Source of the DNA: Candidatus Poribacteria bacterium
GTDB lineage: Bacteria > Poribacteria > WGA-4E > WGA-3G
Assembly (NCBI GenBank): GCA_022820835.1
Contig: JAJEET010000085.1
Span: 49,177 to 113,176, forward strand
DNA: 64,000 nucleotides
Direction of reading: 5' to 3'
Shown here piece by piece: positions 18,191-27,102 of this stretch. The notes beneath the pieces were generated by a model. That model searched no databases and had not been told where the DNA came from. It saw only the letters and a list, made by a program, of their open reading frames with translations. The position numbers and the translations under genes were made by a program. Within the stretch, counting starts at the first letter, position 1; every line of letters starts with the position of its first letter.

Positions 18191-18781
18191 TCAGGTGTTC
18201 GCGTGTGTTTTTTCGACCCATGCTTTAAATTCGTCTACGGATTCAACTTTACCCTCAAAAACAGCCCGATAGATTGCCATACTGTTGTAGACGTTGCCCC
18301 GATAATCGGGGTGTTGACAGATAACGTGTTTGATACGCAAAATTGCGGTGCGATCTGCCTGCTGCAACCGCTGATGCAGTGCATCAGATTCCGCCATATG
18401 TTTTTGATAATCTGTGTCTCCATATCCCCAGAGATCTATCTTCCACTCCCGTTCCGCATAGCGAAGCTGGATGCCCCAATAAAGCCCGTGATCGAATCCG
18501 GGGAAGTTCCGAATGAAGTGGTTTGAATATGACATTTTCGTTATCTGGAACTTCGCTGCGATTCTTTTACCGAGTTCAAAGAAGCGTTCTACATTCTGTT
18601 CATCTGGTAGATTCATGCTGATGTCAAGATCGGGCCATGTCATCGTGTCCAAGGTGTAACTTCCAATAACTTGGGTGGTTCCGAAAGCATTGAGCATCGA
18701 GAGCAAGCCCTCTTTATTGAGCAATTCACTTGCTTCCTGACGGAGTAGTCTTGAATGTTTGACAATTTCTTTATCAATCAT
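18191..18781 (-). CDS. Nucleotidyltransferase-fold protein
   Basis: 196 residues. The GSYTLDTMTWPDLDISM stretch fits the GS(x)n-DxD active-site pattern of the polymerase-beta-like nucleotidyltransferase fold, with the DLD pair as candidate metal ligands. A further aspartate in EWKIDLWGYGD could be the third carboxylate. The helical C-terminus (IYRAVFEGKVESVDEFKAWVE) has no assigned role. It is not a clear GrpB or aminoglycoside adenylyltransferase; the exact family is unresolved. Its position before the AAC(3)-like gene suggests a small-molecule-modification pair, which is inference. Confidence 0.6.
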   Translation of the reverse strand: MIDKEIVKHSRLLRQEASELLNKEGLLSMLNAFGTTQVIGSYTLDTMTWPDLDISMNLPDEQNVERFFELGKRIAAKFQITKMSYSNHFIRNFPGFDHGLYWGIQLRYAEREWKIDLWGYGDTDYQKHMAESDALHQRLQQADRTAILRIKHVICQHPDYRGNVYNSMAIYRAVFEGKVESVDEFKAWVEKTHANT

Positions 18782-18819
18782 TTTAATTCCTTTTGTCTTA
18801 GAATCTATTTACATGCTAA

Positions 18820-19986
18820 CTAAACTGCATCATATCTCTGCAACAACACAACAATTTTCTCGGCATCCGCCCGTCGCATCCGTTGTGCAATTTGCAGCGG
18901 TGTCAGACTTTGCCGGTTCTTAAGGTTCGGATCCGCGCCTTCGACCAGTAGTGCCTCTATAGCAGCACGCTGTTTTTCGCCGTTCTTTATTGTTGAGCGG
19001 ATTGCTTCAAATAGGGCAGTTTCACCTTTGTTGTCGGGTGCATCAATTATGGCACCTTTTTCGATGAGTAGATGGATAACCTTAAGGAATCCAGCTTTCG
19101 CCGCACAATGCAACGCCGTCTGACCCTTGTGGTTCCGAACATTGATGTCTGCACCGAGTTCCAAATACCGCAACACTTCCTCCGGATGTTCGCCTTTATC
19201 GCCGCGGCAGACGTAGACAAGCCGGGGCCACCCCATGTGATTTTGTGCATTGATATCTTCCGATGGGACACCGTGCGCCTTGAGCAATTGGCTCATTTCG
19301 GAACCGTCGTCCAAGATGTGCGGTGCTTTACTCGGATCTGCACCGTTCTCAAGCAACATCTCGGTCATCTCTACCTGATCTTCGCCAACCGCGTTATCCA
19401 ACAAAATTTCGCTGTACGGTTCGATAGTCGCACCCCGCGAGATGAGCAGTTCAACAATGGCTACGTTTCCGCCGATGATGGCATAACAGAGCGGGGTTGC
19501 CCATTCCGTGTTTCTGTGTTCAACGGTGTGCGGTTCGCCTGCGGGTAGCATGACCGATTGAAGGTATCCACTATTGAGGAGGCTTGCGTCGCGATCAAGG
19601 TGTGCGCGGACAGTATCGTAATCTCCGAGGTAGGCAGCGGTATGGATGTCAACTTCTGCCCCTTGCGCCAGTAGATAGTCCGCAACCGCGTCGCGTCCTT
19701 CGTGTCGTGCGACGCAGTACGGCGTAATTTCGATACCGTGCTGACTTAGATGACAGCCGGGTAGGTGTATATCGGCACCGCGTTCGATGAGAAATTGGAC
19801 CATCTCCAGTTTCCCGCGATACGCCGCCTCCCAGAGCATCGTCCGCCCGTGGGAACCGATGGTGTGAAGCCATGCGGGATTGTGGTCAAGCAGCTGGCGA
19901 ACGGTTTTGAGGTCGCCTCGCCCCGCTGCTGCGACAACAATCTTCAGGAAGTCGCTCTGTTTTCCGGTGAGTTTAACTTTTGTCAC
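18820..19986 (-). CDS. Ankyrin-repeat protein
   Basis: 388 residues made almost wholly of ankyrin repeats. Units such as GRTMLWEAAYRGKLEMVQFLIERGADIH, ATPLCYAIIGGNVAIVELLISRGA and GQTALHCAAKAGFLKVIHLLIEKGA are clear, with about eight to ten copies from residue 40 to the C-terminus. No signal peptide, membrane segment or enzymatic domain is visible, so it is probably a cytosolic protein-binding scaffold. It lies 10 bp downstream of a PhyH-family gene, so the two may share a transcript. Ankyrin proteins are frequent in host-associated bacteria, but none of the sequence here proves secretion. Confidence 0.9.
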   Translation of the reverse strand: MTKVKLTGKQSDFLKIVVAAAGRGDLKTVRQLLDHNPAWLHTIGSHGRTMLWEAAYRGKLEMVQFLIERGADIHLPGCHLSQHGIEITPYCVARHEGRDAVADYLLAQGAEVDIHTAAYLGDYDTVRAHLDRDASLLNSGYLQSVMLPAGEPHTVEHRNTEWATPLCYAIIGGNVAIVELLISRGATIEPYSEILLDNAVGEDQVEMTEMLLENGADPSKAPHILDDGSEMSQLLKAHGVPSEDINAQNHMGWPRLVYVCRGDKGEHPEEVLRYLELGADINVRNHKGQTALHCAAKAGFLKVIHLLIEKGAIIDAPDNKGETALFEAIRSTIKNGEKQRAAIEALLVEGADPNLKNRQSLTPLQIAQRMRRADAEKIVVLLQRYDAV

Positions 19987-19996
19987 TTAAACTGCC

Positions 19997-20731
19997 TCAA
20001 TTCGCCTCTAAAACGCGCGGACGACCGCCGATAGACGGCGGCAACAGCATCCGCTTCTGTTGTTCGCTCAACTCGCCGTATTTGCTGATGTCATAATAGT
20101 TCCCAGACCACGCTGAATGTCCCGGACTGTACTTATAGAGCAATGAACGGCGTTGGTGATTCGCTTTCCACGGCATCGTCCCGTGAACCAGTGCTTCTGT
20201 GAAGAAAAGCACATCGCCTGTACCGAGTGCCGGTTGCACGACATAATGCGTCGGACGCTCGAACTGCCGCACCTCTGACGGGATTTCCCGCAAGAAGTTG
20301 CTCTTATGGCTACCGGGGATACAAGCGAACCCGCCCGCGCCTTCCGGTGCGTCTGCCAAGTTGTAGGTCATCACGCATAAACCGTTGCGCATGATACCGT
20401 CGCGATACTTATACCAGTGATCACCTTCGGGACCGCCCGGTCTACCGCCGTCCTCGCCGCCGTGCAATCCGCCGCGTCCCTGACCTGCTTCCATGAAGAT
20501 GGCATAGTCGTGATCTAAACGGACGTTTGGACCCAGAAGGTCTACGAGATACGGCAAGATTTTCGGATGATCAATCAATCGTTTAAACGGTTCACCCCAG
20601 CGACTCGGGGGCCCCTCGCGTTCGCTGTTATCAATGATGTCATTCATCTCAGCGACTTCATCTGCATTCAAAACGTTTTTTATAACCAGATACCCTTCGA
20701 GATCAACCTGGAATTTTTCTTCACCTGTCAT
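19997..20731 (-). CDS. PhyH-family (phytanoyl-CoA dioxygenase-like) protein, copy 1
   Basis: 244 residues, typical of the PhyH family of Fe(II)/2-oxoglutarate oxygenases. The N-terminal FQVDLEGYLVIKNVLNADEVAEM block is the family start. The metal region reads GRGGLHGGEDGG and the distal His/Arg pair is in EALVHGTMPW and RRSLLYKY (2-oxoglutarate binding). The normal HxD iron motif is not obvious, because the residue two after the His is Gly (see finding). An AAAGGA Shine-Dalgarno supports the ATG. About 80% identical by eye to the next gene, pointing to a tandem duplication. The substrate is unknown. Confidence 0.85.
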   Translation of the reverse strand: MTGEEKFQVDLEGYLVIKNVLNADEVAEMNDIIDNSEREGPPSRWGEPFKRLIDHPKILPYLVDLLGPNVRLDHDYAIFMEAGQGRGGLHGGEDGGRPGGPEGDHWYKYRDGIMRNGLCVMTYNLADAPEGAGGFACIPGSHKSNFLREIPSEVRQFERPTHYVVQPALGTGDVLFFTEALVHGTMPWKANHQRRSLLYKYSPGHSAWSGNYYDISKYGELSEQQKRMLLPPSIGGRPRVLEAN

Positions 20732-20756
20732 GTTAGGTAATCCTTTCTATTGGCTT

Positions 20757-20815
20757 TTAGCCGTCAGCCGTCGGAAACCGTCAGCCATCAGCCGTCAGCT
20801 GCCAACCATCACCCA
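20757..20815. repeat. Imperfect (CAGCCGT)n-type repeat tract
   Basis: Several variants of CAGCCGT/CAGCCAT stand in tandem between the two PhyH genes, with a related CAGCCGTCAGCCGTCGG stretch at about 21619-21640 upstream of the second copy. They are simple non-coding heptamer repeats. Confidence 0.65.
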
Positions 20816-20852
20816 CTGCAGGCGGAGTTTGTAACCCCGCATTTTATTCTTC

Positions 20853-21587
20853 TCAATTTTTTTCAAGAACCGGTGGTCTTCTGCCGATAGAGGGTGGCAT
20901 TAGCATCCGTTTTTGCTGCGCTGTCAACCCGTCGTATTTACTGAGGTTGTAGTAATTTCCTGACCACGCTGAGTGTCCCGGACTGTACTTATAGAGCAGT
21001 GACCGGCGTTCATGATTTGCTGTCCACGGCATCGTTCCGTGGATGAGTGCCTCCGTGAAAAAGATTACGTCCCCCGCTTCGGCTGCCGGTTGCACAACAT
21101 AGTGCGCAGGACGCTCGAATCGACGTACCTCTGATGGGATCTCCGGTGCGAAATTGCTCTTATGGCTTCCGGGGATACAAGCGAACCCGCCAGCGCCCGC
21201 CGGTGCATCCGCCAGATTATAGGTCATCACGGATAGCCCGTTGCGCATAACGCCGTCTCGATATTTATACCAATGATCGCCGACGTGTCCACCCGCGCGT
21301 CCACCGTCCTCACCGCCATGCAACCCGCCACGTCCTTGACCTTTCTCCATAAAGAGCGAATAGTCGTGGTCGAGTCGGACATGCGGACCCAACAGTTCGA
21401 TGAGATATGGGAGGATCGTCGGATGGTCGATAAGCCGTTTGAACGGTTCACCCCAGAGGCTCGGCGGCCCTTTACGGTCGCCGCTATCGATAATCTCGTT
21501 CATCTCAGCGATTTCGTCGTCGGTCAAGACGTTCTTTATGACGAGGTAACCTTCAAGGTCTACCTGAAATTTCTCTTCACCTGTCAT
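20853..21587 (-). CDS. PhyH-family (phytanoyl-CoA dioxygenase-like) protein, copy 2
   Basis: The track starts at 21617, but ATG 21587 has a GAAAGGAGT Shine-Dalgarno 9 bp away and aligns with the start of copy 1, giving 244 residues. It carries the same MTGEEKFQVDLEGYLVIKNVL start, GLHGGEDGGR metal region and EALIHGTMPW...RRSLLYKY distal motif. The roughly 120-bp spacer between the copies contains heptamer repeats. The two genes and the ankyrin gene may form one leftward unit. The oxygenase substrate cannot be predicted; PhyH paralogues are abundant in Poribacteria and some planctomycetes (established pattern, from memory). Confidence 0.86.
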   Translation of the reverse strand: MTGEEKFQVDLEGYLVIKNVLTDDEIAEMNEIIDSGDRKGPPSLWGEPFKRLIDHPTILPYLIELLGPHVRLDHDYSLFMEKGQGRGGLHGGEDGGRAGGHVGDHWYKYRDGVMRNGLSVMTYNLADAPAGAGGFACIPGSHKSNFAPEIPSEVRRFERPAHYVVQPAAEAGDVIFFTEALIHGTMPWTANHERRSLLYKYSPGHSAWSGNYYNLSKYDGLTAQQKRMLMPPSIGRRPPVLEKN

Positions 21588-21810
21588 GTGTGGATACTCC
21601 TTTCGTTTGGAAACCATCAGCCGTCAGCCGTCGGCTGTCAGTTTCAAGGGGTTCCTTTATTTTCGGGACCCTGATTCCCATGAATATGAAAATGATAACA
21701 TATCCAAAGGACGGATGTCAATTATTAGTTATCACGCCTTGTGCTAATTAGAATTTTCATGTGAGGATGGGGTTTTTTCAATTCCAAATGTTCATCGTAA
21801 TTTTTCTCTC

Positions 21811-21930
21811 AGGGCTTACGCAATTTTGACTGCAGCCTGTTCTGTTAGATGAGATTTCTCTGAAAACATAGCGTTCCGGTGTCACAAACTGGGAAGTTTG
21901 TGCTACAAAAGAGCGGCATGCGTAAATCCT
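21811..21930. mobile_element. MITE-like element, family B, copy 1
   Basis: 120 bp with terminal inverted repeats AGGGCTTACGCA and TGCGTAAATCCT, and an internal hairpin (CACAAACTGGGAAGTTTGTG). It encodes no protein. It belongs to a family with four more copies at 36958, 41890, 51214 and 63166. Confidence 0.75.
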
Positions 21931-22260
21931 ATCTCTTCTAATTTATTTGCTTTTCTGGCTGAGATTATGTGAGTTACATTTTCAGATCCGCATGGACTTT
22001 GAATTTTTAGTGCTTACTCGCTATGCGTTGGTCATAAAGGTGCTTTAATTTTTTTTGTACGCGAAAATCTGCGTCATATTTTTTTCTCCGCCGGGTTAGG
22101 GTGTGTCGGTTAATGGTTTCGTTTTAACTGTGCCTCCGTTCTCTCCCCCTTCTGTTCGAGGAAGGGTTATTTTCGTGTTTTTGACTGATTTAGGATTTTT
22201 AGGATTATAGCCTTTTCATTTTTCATTTTCGATTGGTAATGTGCCGATGCAATTTGCCCT

Positions 22261-22286
22261 AAAAAGATACCAAATGGTATCTTTTT
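22261..22286. terminator. Bidirectional intrinsic terminator
   Basis: AAAAAGATACC, a 4-nt AAAT loop and GGTATCTTTTT form a perfect 11-bp stem flanked by A- and T-tracts on both sides. It could end leftward transcription from the phosphorothioation operon and any rightward read-through. Confidence 0.85.
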
Positions 22287-22896
22287 TTGCTTTTTGGTAA
22301 TTTTTGAAATTAGATTGTAAACGCAGTTACAGTAAGGGTTTATAGGTATTTTTTGCTGGTTCGCCGCGTTGAAAAAAAGATACCACGGAAAGCATAACTT
22401 TTGCGATTTTGGCTGTCAGTTGTTCTCGTGCGTTGCTTCACTATTAGCTTCTTTAGATCGTTAACATAACATATTGTAAGTATAACATATATAAAGTGGG
22501 ATGTCAAGGAAATATGTGGTTTTTGTGTGGGAAGTTTACACGCGCTGAGAGCAGACTTGAAACGGTCTATGTCGTCATAAACGATGGGGTCTCTTTTCAA
22601 TTGCGCGTGGTAACTGTGTTTTTGGGTTCTGGTTTTCTGTGTTCATGGTTTGACCTCCTTGCGAAATCTAGCGAAAATTTCGGCAGGTTGTTATAAAACA
22701 TAACATATATAAAGTATAAAGTATAAAGTCAAGGGAAATATTTGTTTTTTTAGGGTGGGTGTTTGTGGTGAGATTTGGAAATGTGTGGGCATTTACCAGG
22801 GTATACACCTCTGACACTGTTTCCGAACTTCGCCAAAAAATAGGAATAGTGAGTTACTTCCGATTTTTTTTAATAGCGGATAATTGCGTGACTAAC

Positions 22897-23991
22897 TCAA
22901 CTTAGAACCCGCTGCAGGCTTGCCTCAGCAGATTCAGTAGGTAACATCAAAATCATCTCAGTTGCCATACTCTTTCCACCAACTTCACCTGCCCTACCTT
23001 CGTATTCTCCATTCTTGCGCCAGTCTATTTGTGATGCAGCCTCCACAAGGTAACTGACTTGATCCCAATCCATATCATTATCATTTTCTTTATAACTACG
23101 CGCAAAGATACGTGCACCAGTATATGCCCAAGCGATGAGACCTGTAAGTTCAAGAAGTTTGTATGCAAAGTCTCTCTTGCCTTTTGTGTTAGAATCATCA
23201 AGTTTTTCGATGTCTGACCATTCTTCTGGAAGTTGATTTGCAATTATTTCCCAAAACTGTGACACAATTTCGATCTTTTGATTGACATTTAAATAAGGGT
23301 CTAATTCAATGCCATCAAGCGAGAACATGCGTTTAACCTGCTTTGCCACACTGGCAAGAGTAAAAAGATGTTCACGCTTCATCCTGGTTCGGGTAATTCT
23401 TCCGTTAAATGGGCTATCTGGTAGTTGATTGAGTCCCCACCCTACCTTCGCGTCGTCATCCTCATCATCTAAATACACGGTGAGTGATTTGGGTACTCCT
23501 TTTTGCGTATTATTGACAACCACAAATTCCTCTTTTTCCTCTTCAGAATCAAGATTTGGGAGGAGAATAAAGGATATCTCACGTACATCACCTTCTACCT
23601 CATACAGATGGACAAAACCACCAAGGCGATGTTGACCGTCAACGATTATTGCTTTATCATGAATTATGAGTTTCCCCGAGTCTTGTTCGTTACCTCCAGG
23701 CTCAAATACCCAATTTCCACGTCCTGAAAGAAGGACTGGTGGTACTACACTATTAGGATTGTCTTTGAGGAATTTTGAAAATTTCCTCATCCGAGAATCC
23801 GAACCTGGTCGTTGATAACCATTTTCTTCAACTTCATTGAGATAGGTTTTACGGCTATGTTCAATGACCGGCACGACTGTTACATCCTTAATTTTTTCTG
23901 AACTGATAGTTCCAAATAGGTACTTCCGGTTCCCTTGCGTCTTCTCAATGACACCGGAAATCTCATCAAATATGGTAGTTTCGTTACTCAT
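22897..23991 (-). CDS. DGQHR-domain protein, DndB-like
   Basis: 364 residues with the diagnostic VDGQHRLGGF motif (about residue 118) of the DGQHR superfamily. It includes DndB, the regulator of DNA phosphorothioation genes, and ParB-like proteins. The N-terminal KYLFGTISSEKIKDVTVVP strand region and the following NNTQKGVPKSLTVYL segment also fit DndB-type proteins. It is the last gene of the leftward operon and overlaps the preceding 98-residue protein gene by 8 bp. A regulatory or DNA-contacting role in the phosphorothioation locus is inferred; in classical dnd systems dndB precedes dndC, not follows dndD. Confidence 0.75.
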   Translation of the reverse strand: MSNETTIFDEISGVIEKTQGNRKYLFGTISSEKIKDVTVVPVIEHSRKTYLNEVEENGYQRPGSDSRMRKFSKFLKDNPNSVVPPVLLSGRGNWVFEPGGNEQDSGKLIIHDKAIIVDGQHRLGGFVHLYEVEGDVREISFILLPNLDSEEEKEEFVVVNNTQKGVPKSLTVYLDDEDDDAKVGWGLNQLPDSPFNGRITRTRMKREHLFTLASVAKQVKRMFSLDGIELDPYLNVNQKIEIVSQFWEIIANQLPEEWSDIEKLDDSNTKGKRDFAYKLLELTGLIAWAYTGARIFARSYKENDNDMDWDQVSYLVEAASQIDWRKNGEYEGRAGEVGGKSMATEMILMLPTESAEASLQRVLS

Positions 23992-24280
23992 TACTTAATT
24001 CCTCTACCTCATATTTAGCCATGGGTGTACTGCTCTCTTTACGCACCTTGAATTTGATGCCGCTAAAGAGATAGGCATTGCTTTCTCTCAGTTTTTCGAG
24101 AGGCTCCGCTAATGATTTCGCCGAAATATAGAGTATAAACTCAACATTTGTTCTAAGTTTTCTGACTCGAAGGATAGGGGCATAGCCTTTGTATGTTAAG
24201 TTTACATCTGGCTCAGAGATAATTTCTAACTCTATCCATCCAGTGCTAACTTTTAAGGACGGTGGTATCTCTCTTGACAT
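23984..24280 (-). CDS. Small protein of the phosphorothioation locus, 98 aa, unassigned
   Basis: 98 residues, beta-rich by pattern (GWIELEIISEP, YAPILRVRKLRTNVEFILYISAKSL), with a basic middle and no recognised motif. A GTAGGAAGG Shine-Dalgarno precedes the ATG, and the 8-bp overlap with the DGQHR gene shows translational coupling. The size is near that of DndE, but the sequence lacks the helical, lysine-rich character of DndE, so I do not assign that name. It might be a small DNA- or protein-binding accessory. Function unknown. Confidence 0.65.
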   Translation of the reverse strand: MSREIPPSLKVSTGWIELEIISEPDVNLTYKGYAPILRVRKLRTNVEFILYISAKSLAEPLEKLRESNAYLFSGIKFKVRKESSTPMAKYEVEELSNE

Positions 24281-24413
24281 AACTCAGACCTTCCTACTGT
24301 GAAAGTAGATATTTCATGATAAAATGTTACATAACATAAATTGAATAACCATAGTTGTTTGTGTCTTAAGAATATCACTGATACTGAAACAAGTTCAGTT
24401 TCCCCTTATGCTG

Positions 24414-24947
24414 CTACCGAAGAATTTCATTAAGGACGTTAGAAAGGTCTTTGCTATCTTTGTGGTCCTCTTCATAATTATCGGATTTCAACATCTTATC
24501 AAGAGCATCGGAAAGGTTCCATATTGGATCCTGATTACCTTCGTTTAACATGTCTACGATATGTGGAACGCCAGCTGCTGCTAAACCGTTGGCAATATCC
24601 ATCATGCGACGTGGGTCCTGCACAACCTCTAAATTGTCTTCAATTGCTATAGCAACAAGCGTTATTATTTCGATTCGCCAACTATCCTTACCATTGAAAA
24701 TCTCACCTCCTGTAATAAATTGGTAGGTTTTCTCTTTTGCGAGATCAATAGGCTTAAGCTGCTTACGGGCTGCAAATGAGAATCCGGCAAACCAGAGGTC
24801 TATCCTTCGTCGAAAGGGGCTTTGATCGATATCTTTAGCTGTTCTTCCAACTATGTTTGTACGGCAGTATTGATCATAATAATCCCGTTGTGTCTCAGGT
24901 GCAATCAGACCTAATGTTGCAAAAGGATTATGGTATTGCTGTGCCAT
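24414..24947 (-). CDS. Unassigned 177-aa protein between DndD-like and DGQHR genes
   Basis: 177 residues, soluble and mainly helical by composition. Notable stretches are NPFATLGLIAPETQRDYYDQYC at the N-terminus and RRIDLWFAGFSFAARKQLKP in the middle, with an acidic C-terminus (KSDNYEEDHKDSKDLS). I recognise no catalytic motif. It begins 19 bp after the DndD-like gene and is surely part of the same transcript. It could be a small subunit that works with the SMC-like ATPase, replacing DndE, but this is speculation from position. Confidence 0.65.
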   Translation of the reverse strand: MAQQYHNPFATLGLIAPETQRDYYDQYCRTNIVGRTAKDIDQSPFRRRIDLWFAGFSFAARKQLKPIDLAKEKTYQFITGGEIFNGKDSWRIEIITLVAIAIEDNLEVVQDPRRMMDIANGLAAAGVPHIVDMLNEGNQDPIWNLSDALDKMLKSDNYEEDHKDSKDLSNVLNEILR

Positions 24948-24966
24948 TGCTTATCTCCTAAACTCC

Positions 24967-27102
24967 TCATTCGGTTTCCTCATCTGTCTTACGCATACAT
25001 ATTACACACTCTTCGCGATGACTGCACTGGCATTTGAGAACTTTAAGTTCTTCCGTTGGTGGCGGATGCACCAACCTTTCCGGATAGTGGCTCGGGTTTG
25101 TTAGTGTTATTATACGTCCTGCCTGCTCATCTAGAATGTCATCACAGTTTGCGGTCTCTGAGCTCGTCAGAAATAGAATCAGTTGAGAACTCTCGCGGAT
25201 AGCGATTTTGAGTACGGACCTCTTTATCAAAGTGTCCATCATTCCGAGAGGCGTGTCAATCACATTAGGTGCTTCAATTTCACTCACCTGAGCTAGGGCA
25301 AGAATAAAAGACATAGTTAATGCGCGCTTAGAGGCACCGAACAGATCTTCTTTGAGGTCTAGTTGAACGTCATTAAGACCGTAAACTAAAATTTCAAAAT
25401 CTTCGCTGATTTCTGTTCGCTGAATGATTGCACCATCCTCTGGGTTCGCGCGTATCATCTCAAGGAAGAATCTGTTCATTTTCTTACTTACCTTGATGGT
25501 ATCTTCATTTGCGATCAGGTCGTAAGAATTCTCAAGGATTTGCTGTATATCTTGCGTCACTTCGAGTTCAGTTCGCGTCCGTGCCCCCTTATTTAGTTTT
25601 GTAAGGAGGTTGGTCCGCTTAGCAACTAACTTTCTACGTTCTGTGTTCAACATATCAAGTTTTGTTTCATATTTCACCCGATTATCGTTGAATTGGTCGC
25701 GCTGTTGGATCATATTTCGTCTTTGGTGCCGAAGTTTTCCAACATTGGTGTCAGGCATATCGGCTATTTGTGCTTCAAGAGACTTGAGTATTTGTCCTTG
25801 TTTATCATGCTGTTCTTCAAGTTCAACGCGATGCTTCGCAATATTAGCGTACTTAGCAGTCCAGGGTTCGCTGTCATCAGTGCTATTGGACTGTAGTGAA
25901 CGCGATTCATAATAAAGGTTGGTAAGATTCTTTTGGAAAGCATCCGACTCTCGATTTTCCTCGATCAAATGCTGGATATGTTTTCTCCGTCGCTTGCCAT
26001 CCCGTGAGTGCTGATCAAGTGACTCGCCACAGATGCAGGTATAGGTATCACTCTTGAGACGTTCTTCAAGGACGGGAACTGATGTACTGGGAAGTAAACC
26101 TTGAAGATGAAGTTTGTTCAACTTTCCCAGGCTTTTTTCCAACACCGGAGCAAGCAAATCCCGTGATACGGACAGATTCTCAAGCAATTGTGAATGCATT
26201 TTACTTGCTTCAGCTTGCCGATTCTGAATCTGCTTTAGTCGTCCTTCGGTCTGTTTGAGATCTCGATTCAATTCTTCTTTATCACCTATAATTAAGGCTG
26301 CTTCAATTTCCTTATCAAGTTTGGAACAACTGCGGTCGAGATTCTGAAACTGTTTGATAGCATCTTTCTTTTTTTCTTCAAGATCTGAAATCTTTCTGTC
26401 TATCTGATCAATGTTTGTAGTAACCTCTGTAAGTTCCTTATCACCTCCAATTCGCTGAACGTCTTTATTGAGTGCGACAGCAGTCTTTTTTACATGACCA
26501 ATAGCTTTTTCTATCACGCCAAGTCCTAATAATGATCGAATTGCCTTTTCGACGTGTTTACGTTTATTTGCGTTGGTTCCCTCTGTAATAAAATTCATCG
26601 TACGATCACCGTCGGTAAAAAACACCTCCCGCAATTCAGAAGGAAGGATCTCGTTAATAAGCGAGTCAGGAGGATCAATAGGTTCGGCACCGGTGTCTGT
26701 CAATTCAAGCAACTTTACTGTTGATGGAGAACGATGATGAATTTTACCGTCCAATGTTTCATAGGCAGATCGAACGATTAGGTATCGCTTCTTGTCTTCA
26801 ACTTGTTTTCCTGTCAAAGTTTGCCGAAAATCAACTGTTTCAAATTCAATTTCTACGGATATAGGAATTCTCTGTCCGTCGGAGGGATCCCAATCGATCG
26901 GTGACAGTCGGTAATCTCCGACTTTTCCTGGCAAAGCACTGTCGCCATAGAGTCCCCATTGAAGAGCGTTTAAAATCGTGGTTTTTCCGGTCCCATTCTC
27001 TGCCCGAATAACAGTTAGTTTTTTTTCATTATTTGTTGAGAAGTCCAACTGAAGATCGCGTAATAAACGGTAGTTTTCAAATTCAGCACGAATAAGTTTC
27101 AT
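24967..27102 (-). CDS. DndD/Rad50-like SMC-type ATPase
   Basis: 711 residues. The N-terminal ABC half has FENYRLLRDLQLDF and Walker A ENGTGKTTILNALQWGLYG (about residue 37). A long coiled coil (about 200-540) is interrupted near residue 360 by CICGESLDQHS, like a half zinc-hook. The C-terminal half has the signature-like GASKRALTMSFILALAQ and Walker B NVIDTPLGMMD, followed by a switch region. This is the DndD/Rad50 layout. An unusual tail (KCQCSHREECVICMRK) adds a possible metal-binding cysteine cluster. In Dnd systems DndD is an ATPase linked to DNA structure; here it more likely serves the restriction arm (inference). Confidence 0.82.
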   Translation of the reverse strand: MKLIRAEFENYRLLRDLQLDFSTNNEKKLTVIRAENGTGKTTILNALQWGLYGDSALPGKVGDYRLSPIDWDPSDGQRIPISVEIEFETVDFRQTLTGKQVEDKKRYLIVRSAYETLDGKIHHRSPSTVKLLELTDTGAEPIDPPDSLINEILPSELREVFFTDGDRTMNFITEGTNANKRKHVEKAIRSLLGLGVIEKAIGHVKKTAVALNKDVQRIGGDKELTEVTTNIDQIDRKISDLEEKKKDAIKQFQNLDRSCSKLDKEIEAALIIGDKEELNRDLKQTEGRLKQIQNRQAEASKMHSQLLENLSVSRDLLAPVLEKSLGKLNKLHLQGLLPSTSVPVLEERLKSDTYTCICGESLDQHSRDGKRRRKHIQHLIEENRESDAFQKNLTNLYYESRSLQSNSTDDSEPWTAKYANIAKHRVELEEQHDKQGQILKSLEAQIADMPDTNVGKLRHQRRNMIQQRDQFNDNRVKYETKLDMLNTERRKLVAKRTNLLTKLNKGARTRTELEVTQDIQQILENSYDLIANEDTIKVSKKMNRFFLEMIRANPEDGAIIQRTEISEDFEILVYGLNDVQLDLKEDLFGASKRALTMSFILALAQVSEIEAPNVIDTPLGMMDTLIKRSVLKIAIRESSQLILFLTSSETANCDDILDEQAGRIITLTNPSHYPERLVHPPPTEELKVLKCQCSHREECVICMRKTDEETE

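Larger units (their letters stand above)
21588..22896. other. 1.3-kb gene-free region
   Basis: No convincing gene. The two short ORFs in the track (22340-22600 minus and 22496-22696 plus) lack ribosome sites and family motifs. The stretch holds a MITE-like element (21811-21930), a strong bidirectional terminator (22261-22286) and two copies of ATAACATATATAAAGT (22482-22497 and 22700-22715), each followed by GTCAAGG(G)AAATAT. It separates the PhyH genes from the phosphorothioation locus. Confidence 0.7.

Noticed and set aside
22340-22696. Two short ORFs in the gene-free region
   Set aside because: No Shine-Dalgarno, no family motif, AT-rich composition and mutual overlap on opposite strands.
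23984-24280. DndE assignment for the 98-aa protein
   Set aside because: Size is close, but the sequence is beta-rich and lacks DndE-like features.
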